Assembly (NCBI RefSeq): GCF_018614575.1
Contig: NZ_JAGGOJ010000004.1
Location: forward strand, 1-64,000
Direction: 5' to 3'
DNA from: Streptomyces sp. ISL-10
Lineage (GTDB): Bacteria; Actinomycetota; Actinomycetes; Streptomycetales; Streptomycetaceae
DNA: 64,000 bases
The position numbers and the translations under genes are program-made. Of the stretch, positions 1 to 8,823 are shown piece by piece (position 1 is the first letter of the stretch; each line of letters opens with the position of its first letter). The notes below the pieces were generated by a model, which saw only the letters and a program-made list of their open reading frames with translations, searched no databases and was not told the DNA's origin.

Positions 1-60
1 CACGATCTTCGCGCTGGTGGTCGACCGGGCCGAACCGCCGCTAGAGCTTGCGAAGTCCAC
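1..60 (-). CDS. cvnD: Conservon GTP-binding protein CvnD, N-terminal fragment
   Basis: Only the first 20 codons are inside the window. They begin at a GTG and read MDFASSSGGSARSTTSAKIV, the usual N-terminus of the Ras-like GTPase of Streptomyces conservons. The gene starts inside the end of cvnC, 17 bases before the stop of the cvnC open frame, in another reading frame, so translation is probably coupled. The nucleotide-binding P-loop lies beyond the window edge and was not seen. The family call rests on the N-terminus and on the cvnA-B-C order upstream. In conservons this protein is thought to act with the CvnA, B and C proteins in a membrane-associated, G-protein-like switch. Confidence 0.8.
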   Translation of the reverse strand, partial: MDFASSSGGSARSTTSAKIV

Positions 61-445
61 TGAGCACCCTTTCGAGCAGTGTCACATCCGGCGTACCGCC
101 GGCCTCTCCGTTGCCCGGCTGGTGAATCGCCACCATGCCGGCCTCCGCCAGGTCGGCGACGAGGATGCGGGCCACACCCAGCGGCATCGCCAGTAGCGCC
201 GAGATCTCGGCGACCGACTTGACCTCCCGGCACAGGTGGCAGATCCGCTGGTGCTCGGGGAGCAGTCCGGCGAGCATCGCCGGGTCCGCGGTGGTGCTGA
301 CCAGCGCCTCTATCGCGAGCTGGTAGCGCGGCCGGGTCCGGCCGCCGGTCATCGCATACGGACGCACCAGCGGCTGGTCGCCCTCGTCCCCGTACGCGTC
401 GTATGACGTGCCGTACGGATCGTGAGAGGCGGGTGGCGGGGTCAT
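41..445 (-). CDS. cvnC: Conservon DUF742 protein CvnC
   Basis: This 134-residue protein belongs to the DUF742 family, the third member of conservon operons. After an acidic, Tyr/Pro-rich N-terminus (residues 1-30) comes the family segment: a basic stretch (GGRTRPRYQLAIEALV), then a Cys-rich piece (HQRICHLCREV) and a predicted helix-turn-helix-like region (VAEISALLAMPLGVARILV). The start codon has a strong GGAGGA site six bases upstream. It follows cvnB after about 134 bases and overlaps cvnD. The biochemical role is not well defined. It is assumed to work with the roadblock protein and the GTPase of the same operon. The family call is secure; any function beyond the complex is inference. Confidence 0.93.
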   Translation of the reverse strand: MTPPPASHDPYGTSYDAYGDEGDQPLVRPYAMTGGRTRPRYQLAIEALVSTTADPAMLAGLLPEHQRICHLCREVKSVAEISALLAMPLGVARILVADLAEAGMVAIHQPGNGEAGGTPDVTLLERVLSGLRKL

Positions 446-579
446 GAATCCTCCGGGCGTGACAGCAAGTGGTCGGCTGTGCCGTCTGATGGGGCCGGTG
501 GGGGGCCTTGGGCGGCCGTTCGGTTGGCGTTGCGGTGGCGGCGGCCGGACGGCGAGTGGGGTCGCCGACGGCCGGAATG

Positions 580-1002
580 TCAGTGCAGAAGACTTCCCTG
601 GAGCTCGGCGCGCAGATCAGGGGTCAGGACGCTGCCCGCCCGGTCGACCAGAAGAGCCATCTCATAGCCCACCAGGCCGATGTCGGCGTCCGGGTGGGCG
701 AGAACGGCCAGCGACGACCCGTCGGAGACGGACATCAGGAACAGGAAGCCGCGCTCCATCTCCACGACCGTCTGGCTCACGGGACCGCCCTCGAAGATCC
801 GGGAAGCTCCCGCGGTCAGCGAGGTCAGCCCGGAGGCGACCGCCGCCAGCTGATCGGCGCGGTCACGCGGGAAACCCTCGGACATCGCCAGCAGGAGTCC
901 GTCGGCGGAGACCACCACCGTGTGCGACACCCCAGGGGTGTTGTCCACGAAGTTGGTGATCAACCAGTTCAGGTTCTGCGCCGCCTGGCTCATCGGACTC
1001 AA
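580..1002 (-). CDS. cvnB: Conservon roadblock/LC7 protein CvnB
   Basis: This 140-residue roadblock/LC7 domain protein is nearly identical to the second-gene product of Streptomyces conservons (NLNWLITNFVDNTPGV, then DGLLLAMSEG). Roadblock proteins usually regulate a partner Ras-like GTPase, here CvnD. The open frame begins with a TTG directly after the cvnA stop. A GGAG motif lies six bases before that TTG, which supports it as the start. An ATG three codons later (position 993) is the alternative and gives MSQAAQ. The tight spacing behind cvnA and the absence of a promoter gap indicate co-transcription. Confidence 0.95.
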   Translation of the reverse strand: MSPMSQAAQNLNWLITNFVDNTPGVSHTVVVSADGLLLAMSEGFPRDRADQLAAVASGLTSLTAGASRIFEGGPVSQTVVEMERGFLFLMSVSDGSSLAVLAHPDADIGLVGYEMALLVDRAGSVLTPDLRAELQGSLLH

Positions 1003-4000
1003 CTATCGCTCCTGCTGGTGAGTGGGGCCGGGGTTGAAGCTGCCGGTCGTGGAGCTGTTCTGCTGCCGGCCCTGCTGAATACCCCGGCGCAGATTGGTCA
1101 GTCGGCCACGCACGTCATCGGGTGCGCGCGAGACCTGCGGACCGGACTGGTGGTTCTGCTCCTGCGCGGTGCCCGGGACGAGGTTCGCTCGCGGGACGCG
1201 ACGGGGCAGACCCGAAGTGGTGACACCGCCGGCCGCGGGCTTGCGCACCCGCTCGGCCTGGCGCACCAGCTCGTCGTTGGGCGAGGTGCGCCACGAGGCG
1301 CCGTTCGCCGAGGGCGCCTCGCCCGGGATCCCCGGGTTCGGCGCAGGGTGGCGCTGCGGCATCTGCGGAGCGGACTGCTGCTGCGGCTGCTGCTCGGCGG
1401 GGCCACCGCCCTGCGACCCGTGGAACCAGTTGGTCTCCAGCGTGTCGTACAGCGGCGTGCGGCCGTCCCCCGGACCGGCCGGAGGCAGGGCCTCGGGCTG
1501 GTGCGGAGCGGGCAGGGAGGCCGCGGGCCGTGCCGGGGCGAAGCCCTCGTCCCGGCGGCGCGGCGCCTGCTGCTGCGGCGCCTGGAAATCAGGCCGGGCG
1601 AACTGCGCCGTCTGAGCCGGGTCCTGGGCGGGCGGCTGCGGGCCGTTCCGGTCCGGCCGGGCGAACTGACCTGACGGCGCCGAGTTCTGGCCGCCGTACA
1701 CGTCGGGGCGGACGAACTGGCCTGTGGAACCGGGGCCCGCGGGGCCGCTCCGGTCCGGCCGGGCGAACTCGGCCGTGGCACCGGCACCGCGCGAGGCGTC
1801 GTGGTCCTCGTGGCCGCGCGGCGCGTCGGCCGCCGGGCGCTGCTGCGGAGCGGGCGCCTGCTCGCTGCCCCAGCTGGTGGTCTGCGGACGCTGCGGACGC
1901 GGCTCCTCGCGCCGGGCGGGAGACCCGCCCGGCAGCTCGGCGCGCGGACCGCCGGTCGGCGGCAGCTGCCGGCCGCGGTCGCCCGCGCCCGGCGCATTCT
2001 GACGGTAGCTGTTCTGCGGGGCCTCGCCCCGGGCAGGCGCGGGAACGCCCTGGCCGCCACGGCTTGCGCCGAACGCGCCGCCCTGACGTGAGGGGTCCTG
2101 CGGGGAGTTCTGGCCCTGGGCCGGACGAGGGGCACCGTCACGCCCCGGGAGCGCGGCGCGGGGGCCCGAGGGGGCGCCGACCTGGCCGCGCGGCGCGCCG
2201 GTGCCGAGCCGGCCGCCCGCGGGCGCACCGCCCGCGCCGGGACCGCCGCCGGGACGCCCGCCGCCGGCCGCCGGAGCACCGGGACGGCCCGCGAGACCGG
2301 GAGCGCCGCCGCCGGGGCCCTGCGCAGCCGCGCCCTGGCCGCCCGCGCCCGGCTTGCCCGGGAGCTTCTTGCCGCCGTTGGCGACATCGACGGGGAGCAT
2401 GACGAGCGCGGTGGTGCCACCGGAGTCCGACGGGCGCAGCTGGATACGGATGCCGTGCCGCAGGGACAGGCGGCCGACCACGAACAGACCCATGCGGCGG
2501 GAGACCGAGACGTCCACGGTGGGCGGCGACGCCAGCCGCTCGTTGATCGCGGCGAGGTCTTCGGGGGAAAGGCCGATGCCGGTGTCGTGGATCTCGACGA
2601 GGACCCGTCCGTCGGGCAGCGCGTGACCGGTGACCCGGACCTTGGTCTGCGGGGAGGAGAACGACGTCGCGTTCTCCAGCAGCTCGGCGAGCAGGTGCAC
2701 GAGGTCGTTGACGACGCGGCCGGCGACCTCGGTCGCGGGCACGGCCGCGAGCTCGATGCGCTCGTACTGCTCCACCTCGGACGCGGCGGCGCGCAGCACG
2801 TCGACGAGCGGGACCGGGCGCGTCCACCGGCGGCCCGGCTCCTCGCCCGCGAGGACGAGGAGGTTCTCGCCGTTCCGGCGCATACGGGTCGCGAGGTGGT
2901 CCAGCTTGAACAGCGAGGACAGCTGGTCCGGGTCGGCCTCGCGGGACTCCAGCTCGGAGATGAGCGAGAGCTGGCGCTGGATGAGGCCCTGGGACCGGCG
3001 CGAGAGGTTGGTGAACATCGCGTTGACGTTGCCCCGCAGCAGGGCCTGCTCGGCGGCGAGCCGGACCGCCTCGCGGTGCACGTCGTCGAAGGCCGCGGCC
3101 ACCTGGCCGATCTCGTCCCGCGAGTGGACACCGACGGACTCGACGGAGGTGTCGACGTCCTGCGGGTCGGCCTCCGACAGCTGCTTGACGAGCTCGGGCA
3201 GCCGGTCCTGGGCGACCCTGGTCGCGGTGTCCTGCAGACGGCGCAGCGAGCGGATCATGGACCGGGCCACGACGAACGCGCCGACGAGCGAGACGCCGAG
3301 GACGACGAGGATCAGCGCACCGTTGATGATGGCCTCGCGCTGCGACTCCTCGCGCAGCTCACGGGCCTTGCTCTCCATCTGGCCGAGCAGGGTGGCCTCG
3401 ATCTGCTTCATCGCGTTGATCCGGACCGAGTAGTCGTCGGTCCAGTCCAGGTGCGAGCGCTTGGGCAGTCTGTCGATCTGGCCCTTGGTGTCGAGCACGC
3501 GCTTGGCGTACAGCTCCGACGCGGCGATGGTCGGGTTGCCGCTGTCCAGCGTGGCGGTGAGCTCCTCGGCGTCGCCGCCGGTGGACTCGTAGATCGCCTT
3601 GAAGGCCTTGAGCTCGGTCTCGCCGTTCTCCACGGCGGCCTTGCCGTACAGACGGTCGTTCTCCGCCAGGCCGGGCGCCTTCGCGTCGTCACCGCCGGGC
3701 AGGGCCGCGGCGATGATCGCGCGCTGGATGGAGGCGTACTCCTTGGCGGACGAGAAGGCCGCCAGAGCGCGCGTACGCTTGATCATCTCCGGGTTGCTGG
3801 TCGCCTGGGCCATGTCCTGGGACAGGCTCAGCAGCGACTCGATCAGCCGGCTGTAGCTCTCCACGGTCTGGGAGTTCGGGACGTCGCCCTCGTACGCCGT
3901 GGCACGGATCTTGTTGAGGCTGTTGACCTGGACGGCGATCTGGTTCGCGTTGGCGCGGATGCTCTCCAGCGCCTCGTCGTCGTCCGTGTTGGGGATGTCA

Positions 4001-4557
4001 CGGGTGGCGTCGAGGAAGGCCTTCTTGACCAGGTCGGTCTGGGTGCGCGGCCCGGAGACCTTGAAGTCGGTGATGGGAGAGCCGTTGGCGAGCGGTCCGG
4101 CGGACAGGTCGCGCTCCGACTGGAGCGCCTGTGCCAGGTCGGTCGCCGCCCGGGTCATCTCCGTGAGCAGCTGCATGTGGTCCAGCTGCTTCATGTCGTC
4201 CATGGACTCCTGGATACGGAGTCCGCCCAGCGTGGTCGCGGCGACGACCGGCAGGGTGAGCAGGGAGACCAGACGCGTGCTGATGCGCCAGTTGCGCAGC
4301 GCTATTCGGGAGCCGGTGTCCGTCGGACCCTTGCCCGTCGACGGGGCCTTGCCGCTGTCCGCGGAGTGCGCGGACGCACCGGGGCGCGCGGCACGCTCGC
4401 CGCTGTCGCCGGGCGCTGCCGGTCCCTGGTTGTGGGTGCGCTGGGGAGAGGCGCCGCGGTCGGTAGCACCGCGCGGCTCCTGTTCTGCCGCAGCTTCCCC
4501 TTGGCCCTGGTGGGCCTGGGGACGCCCCATGCCATCCCTCTTGAAACGTCCCTGCAC
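1003..4557 (-). CDS. cvnA: Conservon sensor-kinase-like membrane protein CvnA with nitrate/nitrite-sensing domain
   Basis: This large membrane protein of about 1184 residues heads the conservon. It has a charged, low-complexity N-terminus, a first membrane helix near residues 92-114, an extracytoplasmic region of the nitrate/nitrite-sensing (NIT) type, a second helix near 404-428, a HAMP-like linker, and a histidine-kinase-type ATPase domain (LLENATSFSSP near residue 629, then DTGIGLSPEDL). The last 450 or so residues are a disordered Pro/Gly/Gln-rich tail. No classic phospho-accepting His box was recognised, as is usual for CvnA. The start chosen is GTG (MQGRFKRDG), which fits homologues as I remember them. 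The frame stays open upstream to 4749, and an ATG at 4530 has a GAGGGA site, so the start is uncertain. It probably drives the cvnBCD genes that follow. Confidence 0.9.
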   Translation of the reverse strand: MQGRFKRDGMGRPQAHQGQGEAAAEQEPRGATDRGASPQRTHNQGPAAPGDSGERAARPGASAHSADSGKAPSTGKGPTDTGSRIALRNWRISTRLVSLLTLPVVAATTLGGLRIQESMDDMKQLDHMQLLTEMTRAATDLAQALQSERDLSAGPLANGSPITDFKVSGPRTQTDLVKKAFLDATRDIPNTDDDEALESIRANANQIAVQVNSLNKIRATAYEGDVPNSQTVESYSRLIESLLSLSQDMAQATSNPEMIKRTRALAAFSSAKEYASIQRAIIAAALPGGDDAKAPGLAENDRLYGKAAVENGETELKAFKAIYESTGGDAEELTATLDSGNPTIAASELYAKRVLDTKGQIDRLPKRSHLDWTDDYSVRINAMKQIEATLLGQMESKARELREESQREAIINGALILVVLGVSLVGAFVVARSMIRSLRRLQDTATRVAQDRLPELVKQLSEADPQDVDTSVESVGVHSRDEIGQVAAAFDDVHREAVRLAAEQALLRGNVNAMFTNLSRRSQGLIQRQLSLISELESREADPDQLSSLFKLDHLATRMRRNGENLLVLAGEEPGRRWTRPVPLVDVLRAAASEVEQYERIELAAVPATEVAGRVVNDLVHLLAELLENATSFSSPQTKVRVTGHALPDGRVLVEIHDTGIGLSPEDLAAINERLASPPTVDVSVSRRMGLFVVGRLSLRHGIRIQLRPSDSGGTTALVMLPVDVANGGKKLPGKPGAGGQGAAAQGPGGGAPGLAGRPGAPAAGGGRPGGGPGAGGAPAGGRLGTGAPRGQVGAPSGPRAALPGRDGAPRPAQGQNSPQDPSRQGGAFGASRGGQGVPAPARGEAPQNSYRQNAPGAGDRGRQLPPTGGPRAELPGGSPARREEPRPQRPQTTSWGSEQAPAPQQRPAADAPRGHEDHDASRGAGATAEFARPDRSGPAGPGSTGQFVRPDVYGGQNSAPSGQFARPDRNGPQPPAQDPAQTAQFARPDFQAPQQQAPRRRDEGFAPARPAASLPAPHQPEALPPAGPGDGRTPLYDTLETNWFHGSQGGGPAEQQPQQQSAPQMPQRHPAPNPGIPGEAPSANGASWRTSPNDELVRQAERVRKPAAGGVTTSGLPRRVPRANLVPGTAQEQNHQSGPQVSRAPDDVRGRLTNLRRGIQQGRQQNSSTTGSFNPGPTHQQER

Positions 4558-5133
4558 TAGCGTCGCAACCTCTGGACCAGGCGTCCCTCCGCTTGTACGG
4601 CGGGACGGTGTCGGCGTCTCGGGGCAATCGCGCCCCATGGTGGTCGTGAGTGACCGGCGCTGCTCCCCCTTCCCCGCCGCCACTCGGCGCTGCGTTGCGC
4701 CCATTGCGCGCCGGCCCTGAAACCGCGGCGGTGCGTGGAATTCCAGCACAGTGCCGGATCTCCAACAAGGGCCGCGTACCGGCCTGTGACCTGGGTGACA
4801 CCTTGTAAGCGTTATGTCACAAACAGTAGAAACTGTTCGTGGAGGAAACGGACTTTACGGCACGAGTCCTTTAGGGGTGGGGGGTGTCCCAGTCCTGATG
4901 ATCAGGAGCGGAATGGCGCATTCAGTGGCGGAATGTCTGTTCCTGTCAGGAAGACCCATGGTCCGGATTGCCTGAAATGCCTCTCTCGTCGTGAGCAAAC
5001 TCACACGTAGATCGACGTCTCCCCCTGGCTTTCCGTGGGAATTGAATGTTTAGCCTGACGCTTTACAAGGACGGCCCGTCCGTCAACCGCGCTTCTCGAA
5101 GCGTCCCTACTCCGACAAGGTCTGAAGCAGCCG
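4558..5133. promoter_or_regulatory. Divergent control region between the conservon and the small protein gene
   Basis: I see no convincing gene here, and the stretch is less GC-rich than its surroundings. It holds several inverted repeats that could be operators for the leftward conservon promoter: GTGACA (4795-4800) with TGTCAC (4815-4820), preceded by another TGTGAC at 4785, and the hairpin AACAGT-AGAA-ACTGTT at 4822-4837. A CATTC/GAATG pair lies near 4920. No promoter can be placed with confidence on either strand. Confidence 0.35.
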
Positions 5134-5307
5134 ATGAAGACGACGATGATGTTCCGCAACATAGCCAACCCCCGTCGCACGACGCTCGCGCACCTCGAGG
5201 ACGCCGACGAGCTGCGGACGCCGGAGCAGCCGGAGCACTCGGTCGATCTTCCCACCCAGACGGCCAATCCCCGCCGCACGATCCTGATGGACGCGCCCGC
5301 TTCTTGA
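5134..5307 (+). CDS. Small 57-residue protein with duplicated ANPRRT motif, unknown function
   Basis: This short reading frame encodes 57 residues. It has very strong third-position G/C bias and no usable competing frame, so I think it is a real gene. The sequence is hydrophilic. ANPRRTTL at residues 11-18 is repeated as ANPRRTIL at 44-51, separated by an acidic, Pro-rich middle section (EDADELRTPEQPEHSVDLP). There is no membrane helix, signal peptide or cysteine. The ribosome site is weak (GAAG six bases before ATG); internal ATGs at 5146 and 5149 are alternatives. A GC-rich hairpin follows the stop. It lies between the conservon and the FAH-hydrolase gene, transcribed away from the conservon. 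I do not recognise a characterised family. The repeat suggests a paired binding peptide or a processed peptide, but that is speculation. Confidence 0.62.
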   Translation: MKTTMMFRNIANPRRTTLAHLEDADELRTPEQPEHSVDLPTQTANPRRTILMDAPAS

Positions 5308-5325
5308 GGCCTGGTTCTCCCCCTG

Positions 5326-5353
5326 GCCCCGCCGGGGGGACCCCCGCCGGGGC
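5326..5353 (+). terminator. GC-rich hairpin after the small protein gene
   Basis: GCCCCG and CGGGGC arms enclose further complementary C/G runs 18 bases after the small protein's stop. The hairpin is followed by only three T residues, which is common for Streptomyces terminators. Confidence 0.45.
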
Positions 5354-5681
5354 GCTTTCAGCGTGTGTCGACGGTCGATCGTGCTCGGTCCTCCGTTCCT
5401 CAGGACTTTCGCGCTCCCCCCAGCTACCGCTGGGTGGTGCCCCCACTCCCTTTCGACACCCGCGCGCCCCTTCGGCTCACTCGCCACGCGGTGGGCCCGG
5501 TCGCCCCGCACCCCTTCGGCTCACTCGTCCCGTGGTGAACGTCCCGCCCGCCCGTCCCGCCCACCCGCCCACGCCGTAATGCGCGAGGCGGGCACGTCCC
5601 GCCGCGTTAGCCTGGAGCGTCAGTCTCCGGTCAGCGAGCAGGGCCGGTCAGCGAGTGAGTAGTGAGGGGCGACAGCAACCC
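5354..5681. repeat. Gene-free spacer with intergenic hairpin and short direct repeats
   Basis: No gene is supported in this spacer before the FAH-hydrolase gene. It holds the imperfect hairpin CCCAGC-TACC-GCTGGG at 5420-5435, flanked by C-runs, resembling a hairpin commonly scattered between Streptomyces genes. A 17-base direct repeat, CCCCTTCGGCTCACTCG, occurs at 5467-5483 and 5511-5527. A possible -10 element TAGCCT near 5608 precedes the next gene, without a clear -35. Confidence 0.4.
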
Positions 5682-6455
5682 GTGCGCATCGCCAGGTTCT
5701 CCATCGACGGCAATGTCGCCTTCGGCGCAGTCGAGGAAGGCCCCGACGGCCTCCTCCTCGACATCATCAAGGGCATTCCGTACACAGACTTCGCACTCTC
5801 GGGCACCAAGGTCCCCTTGAGCAAGGTCCGGCTGCTGCCCCCCGTGCTGCCCAACAAGGTCGTGGGCATCGGTCGCAACTACGCGGAGCACGCGGCTGAG
5901 CTCGGCAACGAGGTCCCGGACCTGCCCGTCGCCTTCTTCAAGCCCACCACCTCCGTGATCGGCTCCGGCGACGCCATCGAGTACCCCTCGTTCTCCAGCG
6001 AGCTGCACCACGAGGCCGAGCTCGCCGTCGTCATCGGCCGGATGTGCCGCGAAGTCCCGCGCGAACGCGTCAAGGACGTGATCTTCGGCTACACCTGTGC
6101 CAACGACGTCACCGCGCGCGACGCCCAGAAGCGCGAGAAGCAGTGGGCCAGGGCCAAGGGCTTCGACACCTCCTGCCCGCTCGGCCCCTGGGTGGAGACC
6201 GACCTCGACCCCGCCGATCTGACGATCCAGTGCACGGTCAACGGCGAACAGCGCCAACTGGGGCGTACGAGCGAGATGGTCCGGTCCGTCGAGGACCTGA
6301 TCGTGCACATCACCGAGGCCATGACGCTGCTCCCGGGCGACGTCGTCCTCACGGGCACCCCCGCGGGGGTCGGCCCCCTCAACGTCGGCGACGAGGTCGC
6401 CGTCACCATCGAAGGCATCGGCACTCTCACCAACAAGGTGATCAAGCGTGGCTAA
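5682..6455 (+). CDS. Fumarylacetoacetate hydrolase (FAH) family protein
   Basis: This 257-residue protein has the FAH fold used by enzymes that cleave or decarboxylate beta-keto acids, such as 2-hydroxyhepta-2,4-diene-1,7-dioate isomerases and acylpyruvases. The metal-binding acidic residues of the family are visible in [11 protein letters not shown] and in [19 protein letters not shown] and the C-terminal LTGTPAGVG loop complete the pattern. The GTG used here ([10 protein letters not shown]) is preceded by GAGGGG. An in-frame GTG nine codons upstream (5655) is possible but has a poorer ribosome site. The stop lies inside the start of gltX, an eight-base overlap, so the two are translationally coupled. 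The substrate cannot be told from sequence. Confidence 0.9.
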   Translation: MRIARFSIDGNVAFGAVEEGPDGLLLDIIKGIPYTDFALSGTKVPLSKVRLLPPVLPNKVVGIGRNYAEHAAELGNEVPDLPVAFFKPTTSVIGSGDAIEYPSFSSELHHEAELAVVIGRMCREVPRERVKDVIFGYTCANDVTARDAQKREKQWARAKGFDTSCPLGPWVETDLDPADLTIQCTVNGEQRQLGRTSEMVRSVEDLIVHITEAMTLLPGDVVLTGTPAGVGPLNVGDEVAVTIEGIGTLTNKVIKRG

Positions 6456-7923
6456 CGGATCCGTCCGCGTACGTTTTTGTCCCTCCCCGACCGGCAACCC
6501 CCATGTGGGCCTGGTCCGCACCGCCCTGTTCAACTGGGCCTACGCCCGGCACAACGGCGGCACCATGGTCTTCCGCATCGAGGACACCGACGCGGCCCGC
6601 GACTCCGAGGAGTCGTACAACCAGCTGCTCGACTCGCTGCGCTGGCTCGGCCTCGACTGGGACGAGGGCCCCGAGGTCGGCGGCCCCCACGGTCCCTACC
6701 GCCAGTCCCAGCGGATGGACATCTACAAGGACGTCGCCGGGAAGCTGATCGACGGCGGCTACGCGTACCCCTGCTACTGCACGGCCCTGGAGCTCGAGGC
6801 GCGCCGCGACGCCGCCCGCGCCGCCGGCAGGCCGTCCGGCTACGACGGCAAGTGCCGCACGCTGACCGCCGAGCAGAAGGGCGCGTACGACGCCGAGGGC
6901 CGCGAGTCCATCGTCCGCTTCAAGATGCCGGACGAGCCCATCACCTTCACCGACCTGGTGCGCGGCGAGCTGACCTTCACCCCGGACAACGTCCCGGACT
7001 ACGGCATCGTCCGCGCCAACGGTGCGCCGCTCTACACGCTGGTCAACCCGGTCGACGACGCGCTGATGGAGATCACCCATGTGCTGCGCGGCGAGGACCT
7101 GCTGTCCTCCACCCCGCGCCAGATCGCGCTCTACAAGGCGCTGATCGAGCTCGGCATCGCCAAGGAGATCCCCTCCTTCGGCCACCTGCCGTACGTCATG
7201 GGCGAGGGCAACAAGAAGCTGTCCAAGCGCGACCCACAGGCCTCGCTCAACCTCTACCGCGAGCGCGGCTTCCTCCCCGAGGGCCTGCTCAACTACCTTT
7301 CCCTGCTCGGCTGGTCCTTCTCCGCCGACCAGGACATCTTCACGATCCCCGAGATGGTCGCGAAGTTCGACCTCGCGGACGTCAACGCCAACCCGGCCCG
7401 CTTCGACCTGAAGAAGGCCGAGGCCATCAACGCCGACCACATCCGCATGCTGGACGTGAAGACCTTCACCGAGGCGTGCGAGCCGTGGCTGAAGGCCCCG
7501 AACGCCAACTGGGCGCCGGAGGACTTCGACCGGGCCGCCTGGGAGGCGATCGCTCCGTACGCGCAGACCCGTCTCACGGTCCTCTCGGACATCACCGCCA
7601 ACGTCGACTTCCTGTTCCTCAAGGAGCCGGTGGAGGACGAGGCATCGTGGACCAAGGCGATGAAGGGTGACCCCGTCGCCCTGCTGACGACCGCCCGCGA
7701 GAAGCTTCAGGCGGCCGACTGGTCCAGCGCAGAGTCGCTGAAGGAGGCCGTGCTCGCCGCCGGTGAGTCCCACGGTCTCAAGCTCGGCAAGGCCCAGGCC
7801 CCGGTCCGTGTCGCGGTCACCGGCCGCACGGTGGGCCTGCCGCTCTTCGAGTCGCTGGAGATCCTGGGCAAGGAGAAGACCCTCGCCCGTATCGACGCGG
7901 CGCTGGCGAAGCTGACCGCCTGA
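6448..7923 (+). CDS. gltX: Glutamyl-tRNA synthetase
   Basis: This class I aminoacyl-tRNA synthetase of 491 residues charges tRNA-Glu. As in most actinobacteria, it probably also mischarges tRNA-Gln for later amidation. The HIGH-type signature is [10 protein letters not shown] at residues 12-21 and the KMSKS-type loop is KKLSK at 256-260. The C-terminal anticodon-binding helices are intact, and the length fits the family. The GTG start overlaps the end of the preceding FAH gene. A 13-base-pair terminator follows the stop. Notably, three tRNA-Glu and two tRNA-Gln genes lie only about 1.7 kb downstream. Confidence 0.98.
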   Translation: MANGSVRVRFCPSPTGNPHVGLVRTALFNWAYARHNGGTMVFRIEDTDAARDSEESYNQLLDSLRWLGLDWDEGPEVGGPHGPYRQSQRMDIYKDVAGKLIDGGYAYPCYCTALELEARRDAARAAGRPSGYDGKCRTLTAEQKGAYDAEGRESIVRFKMPDEPITFTDLVRGELTFTPDNVPDYGIVRANGAPLYTLVNPVDDALMEITHVLRGEDLLSSTPRQIALYKALIELGIAKEIPSFGHLPYVMGEGNKKLSKRDPQASLNLYRERGFLPEGLLNYLSLLGWSFSADQDIFTIPEMVAKFDLADVNANPARFDLKKAEAINADHIRMLDVKTFTEACEPWLKAPNANWAPEDFDRAAWEAIAPYAQTRLTVLSDITANVDFLFLKEPVEDEASWTKAMKGDPVALLTTAREKLQAADWSSAESLKEAVLAAGESHGLKLGKAQAPVRVAVTGRTVGLPLFESLEILGKEKTLARIDAALAKLTA

Positions 7924-7932
7924 TCCGCGGGT

Positions 7933-7971
7933 CCCGAGGGGCGGCAGCCGTAACGGCAGCCGCCCCTCGGG
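7933..7971 (+). terminator. gltX terminator
   Basis: Perfect 13-base-pair stem (CCCGAGGGGCGGC with its complement) starting ten bases after the gltX stop, followed by TGTTTGT. Confidence 0.85.
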
Positions 7972-8037
7972 TGTTTGTCGTAGCCCCCGGCTAGTGTTCG
8001 GACCGATCCGGACCACAACGGCCCCTGGGGGACCACC

Positions 8038-8706
8038 ATGCCCATGCCCGCTCCCGACTTCGCCTGGCACTTCACGCCGGACAACCGGTTCCAGGAGGAG
8101 AACGGGGTCACCGGCACGATGTCGGTCGCCGAGGCGGGGAAGCTGTGGCTGCCCACCGGCCGTGTCGTCGCCTGCGACCCGTTCATCTCCCTCGGCTGCG
8201 GCGAGGCAGAGCCGTTCACGGCCGCGGTCGCCCCCGGCCGGTACCGGGTGGAGTGCGCCGTGGCGACCCTCACGCGCCCCGACGAGGAGCCGTCCGACAC
8301 TCCGCACCAGCGAATCGCCGCCGCACGCCTGGTGATCAAGGACACGCCTCCGGTCGCGTGGGAGATCGCTCTCCAGGCCGGCCAGGACGTGAAGGAGCTC
8401 TCCGACGACGAGTTCTACGGCTACGGCGTCGACGCCGGCACCGGCTGTTTCTACGACGCCTCGTGCGACGAGTCGTTCCCCGAGTGCGAGGGCGACGAGG
8501 GCCCGCTGTGGGACGCCTTCGACGCCGATGACGCCCACCTGGGCCCGCACATCATCACGGCCCCCGACACCGGCCACACCCTGGTCGCCTTCAGCTCAGG
8601 CTGGGGCGACGGCGCGTATCCGACCTGGATCGGCCGCGACGCCTCGGGCGAGGTCGTCTGCTTCGTCACCGACTTCTTCGTGGTCCCGCCCGAGGCGGTG
8701 GCCTGA
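8038..8706 (+). CDS. DUF4241 domain protein
   Basis: This 222-residue soluble protein matches DUF4241 from start to finish. The family has an N-terminal segment ending in LPTGRVVACDPF, a middle part with the conserved Gly/Cys-rich DAGTGCFYDASC motif, and a C-terminal FSSGWGDGAYPTWIGRD signature. No catalytic residues are established for the family, and its function is unknown. It has no signal peptide or membrane helix. The start (MPMPAPDF) follows GGGGGACCACC. It stands alone after the gltX terminator, and the HAD gene follows after about 115 bases. Confidence 0.88.
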   Translation: MPMPAPDFAWHFTPDNRFQEENGVTGTMSVAEAGKLWLPTGRVVACDPFISLGCGEAEPFTAAVAPGRYRVECAVATLTRPDEEPSDTPHQRIAAARLVIKDTPPVAWEIALQAGQDVKELSDDEFYGYGVDAGTGCFYDASCDESFPECEGDEGPLWDAFDADDAHLGPHIITAPDTGHTLVAFSSGWGDGAYPTWIGRDASGEVVCFVTDFFVVPPEAVA

Positions 8707-8723
8707 TCGCCGGCCTCGGCCGT

Positions 8724-8777
8724 ATGCCGATCCGCGCCGTCCTCCGGGGCATCGACGCTGCGTTCATCGGGGGGTGA
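8724..8777 (+). repeat. Copy of the HAD gene start, forming a 17-codon upstream frame
   Basis: The first 21 bases of the HAD hydrolase gene recur here unchanged, exactly 100 bases upstream of its start. The next nine bases differ at only two positions. Read from its ATG, this copy gives a 17-residue peptide starting MPIRAVL and stopping at 8775-8777. It may be a relic of local duplication or a small upstream reading frame that affects the HAD gene. Confidence 0.6.
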
Positions 8778-8823
8778 CCCCCGGGCCCCCAGCCGGGCGG
8801 TGCCGTGGCGGTACGGTCGGGGC

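Noticed and set aside
4785..4800. Crp-type binding site TGTGACCTGGGTGACA before the conservon
   Set aside because: The second half does not match the GNCAC arm of the known Crp consensus. Only the GTGACA/TGTCAC dyad was retained.
6442..8577. A minus-strand open frame of about 711 codons opposite gltX and the DUF4241 gene
   Set aside because: It is antisense to two recognised proteins with no domain of its own. This is a normal shadow frame in high-GC DNA.
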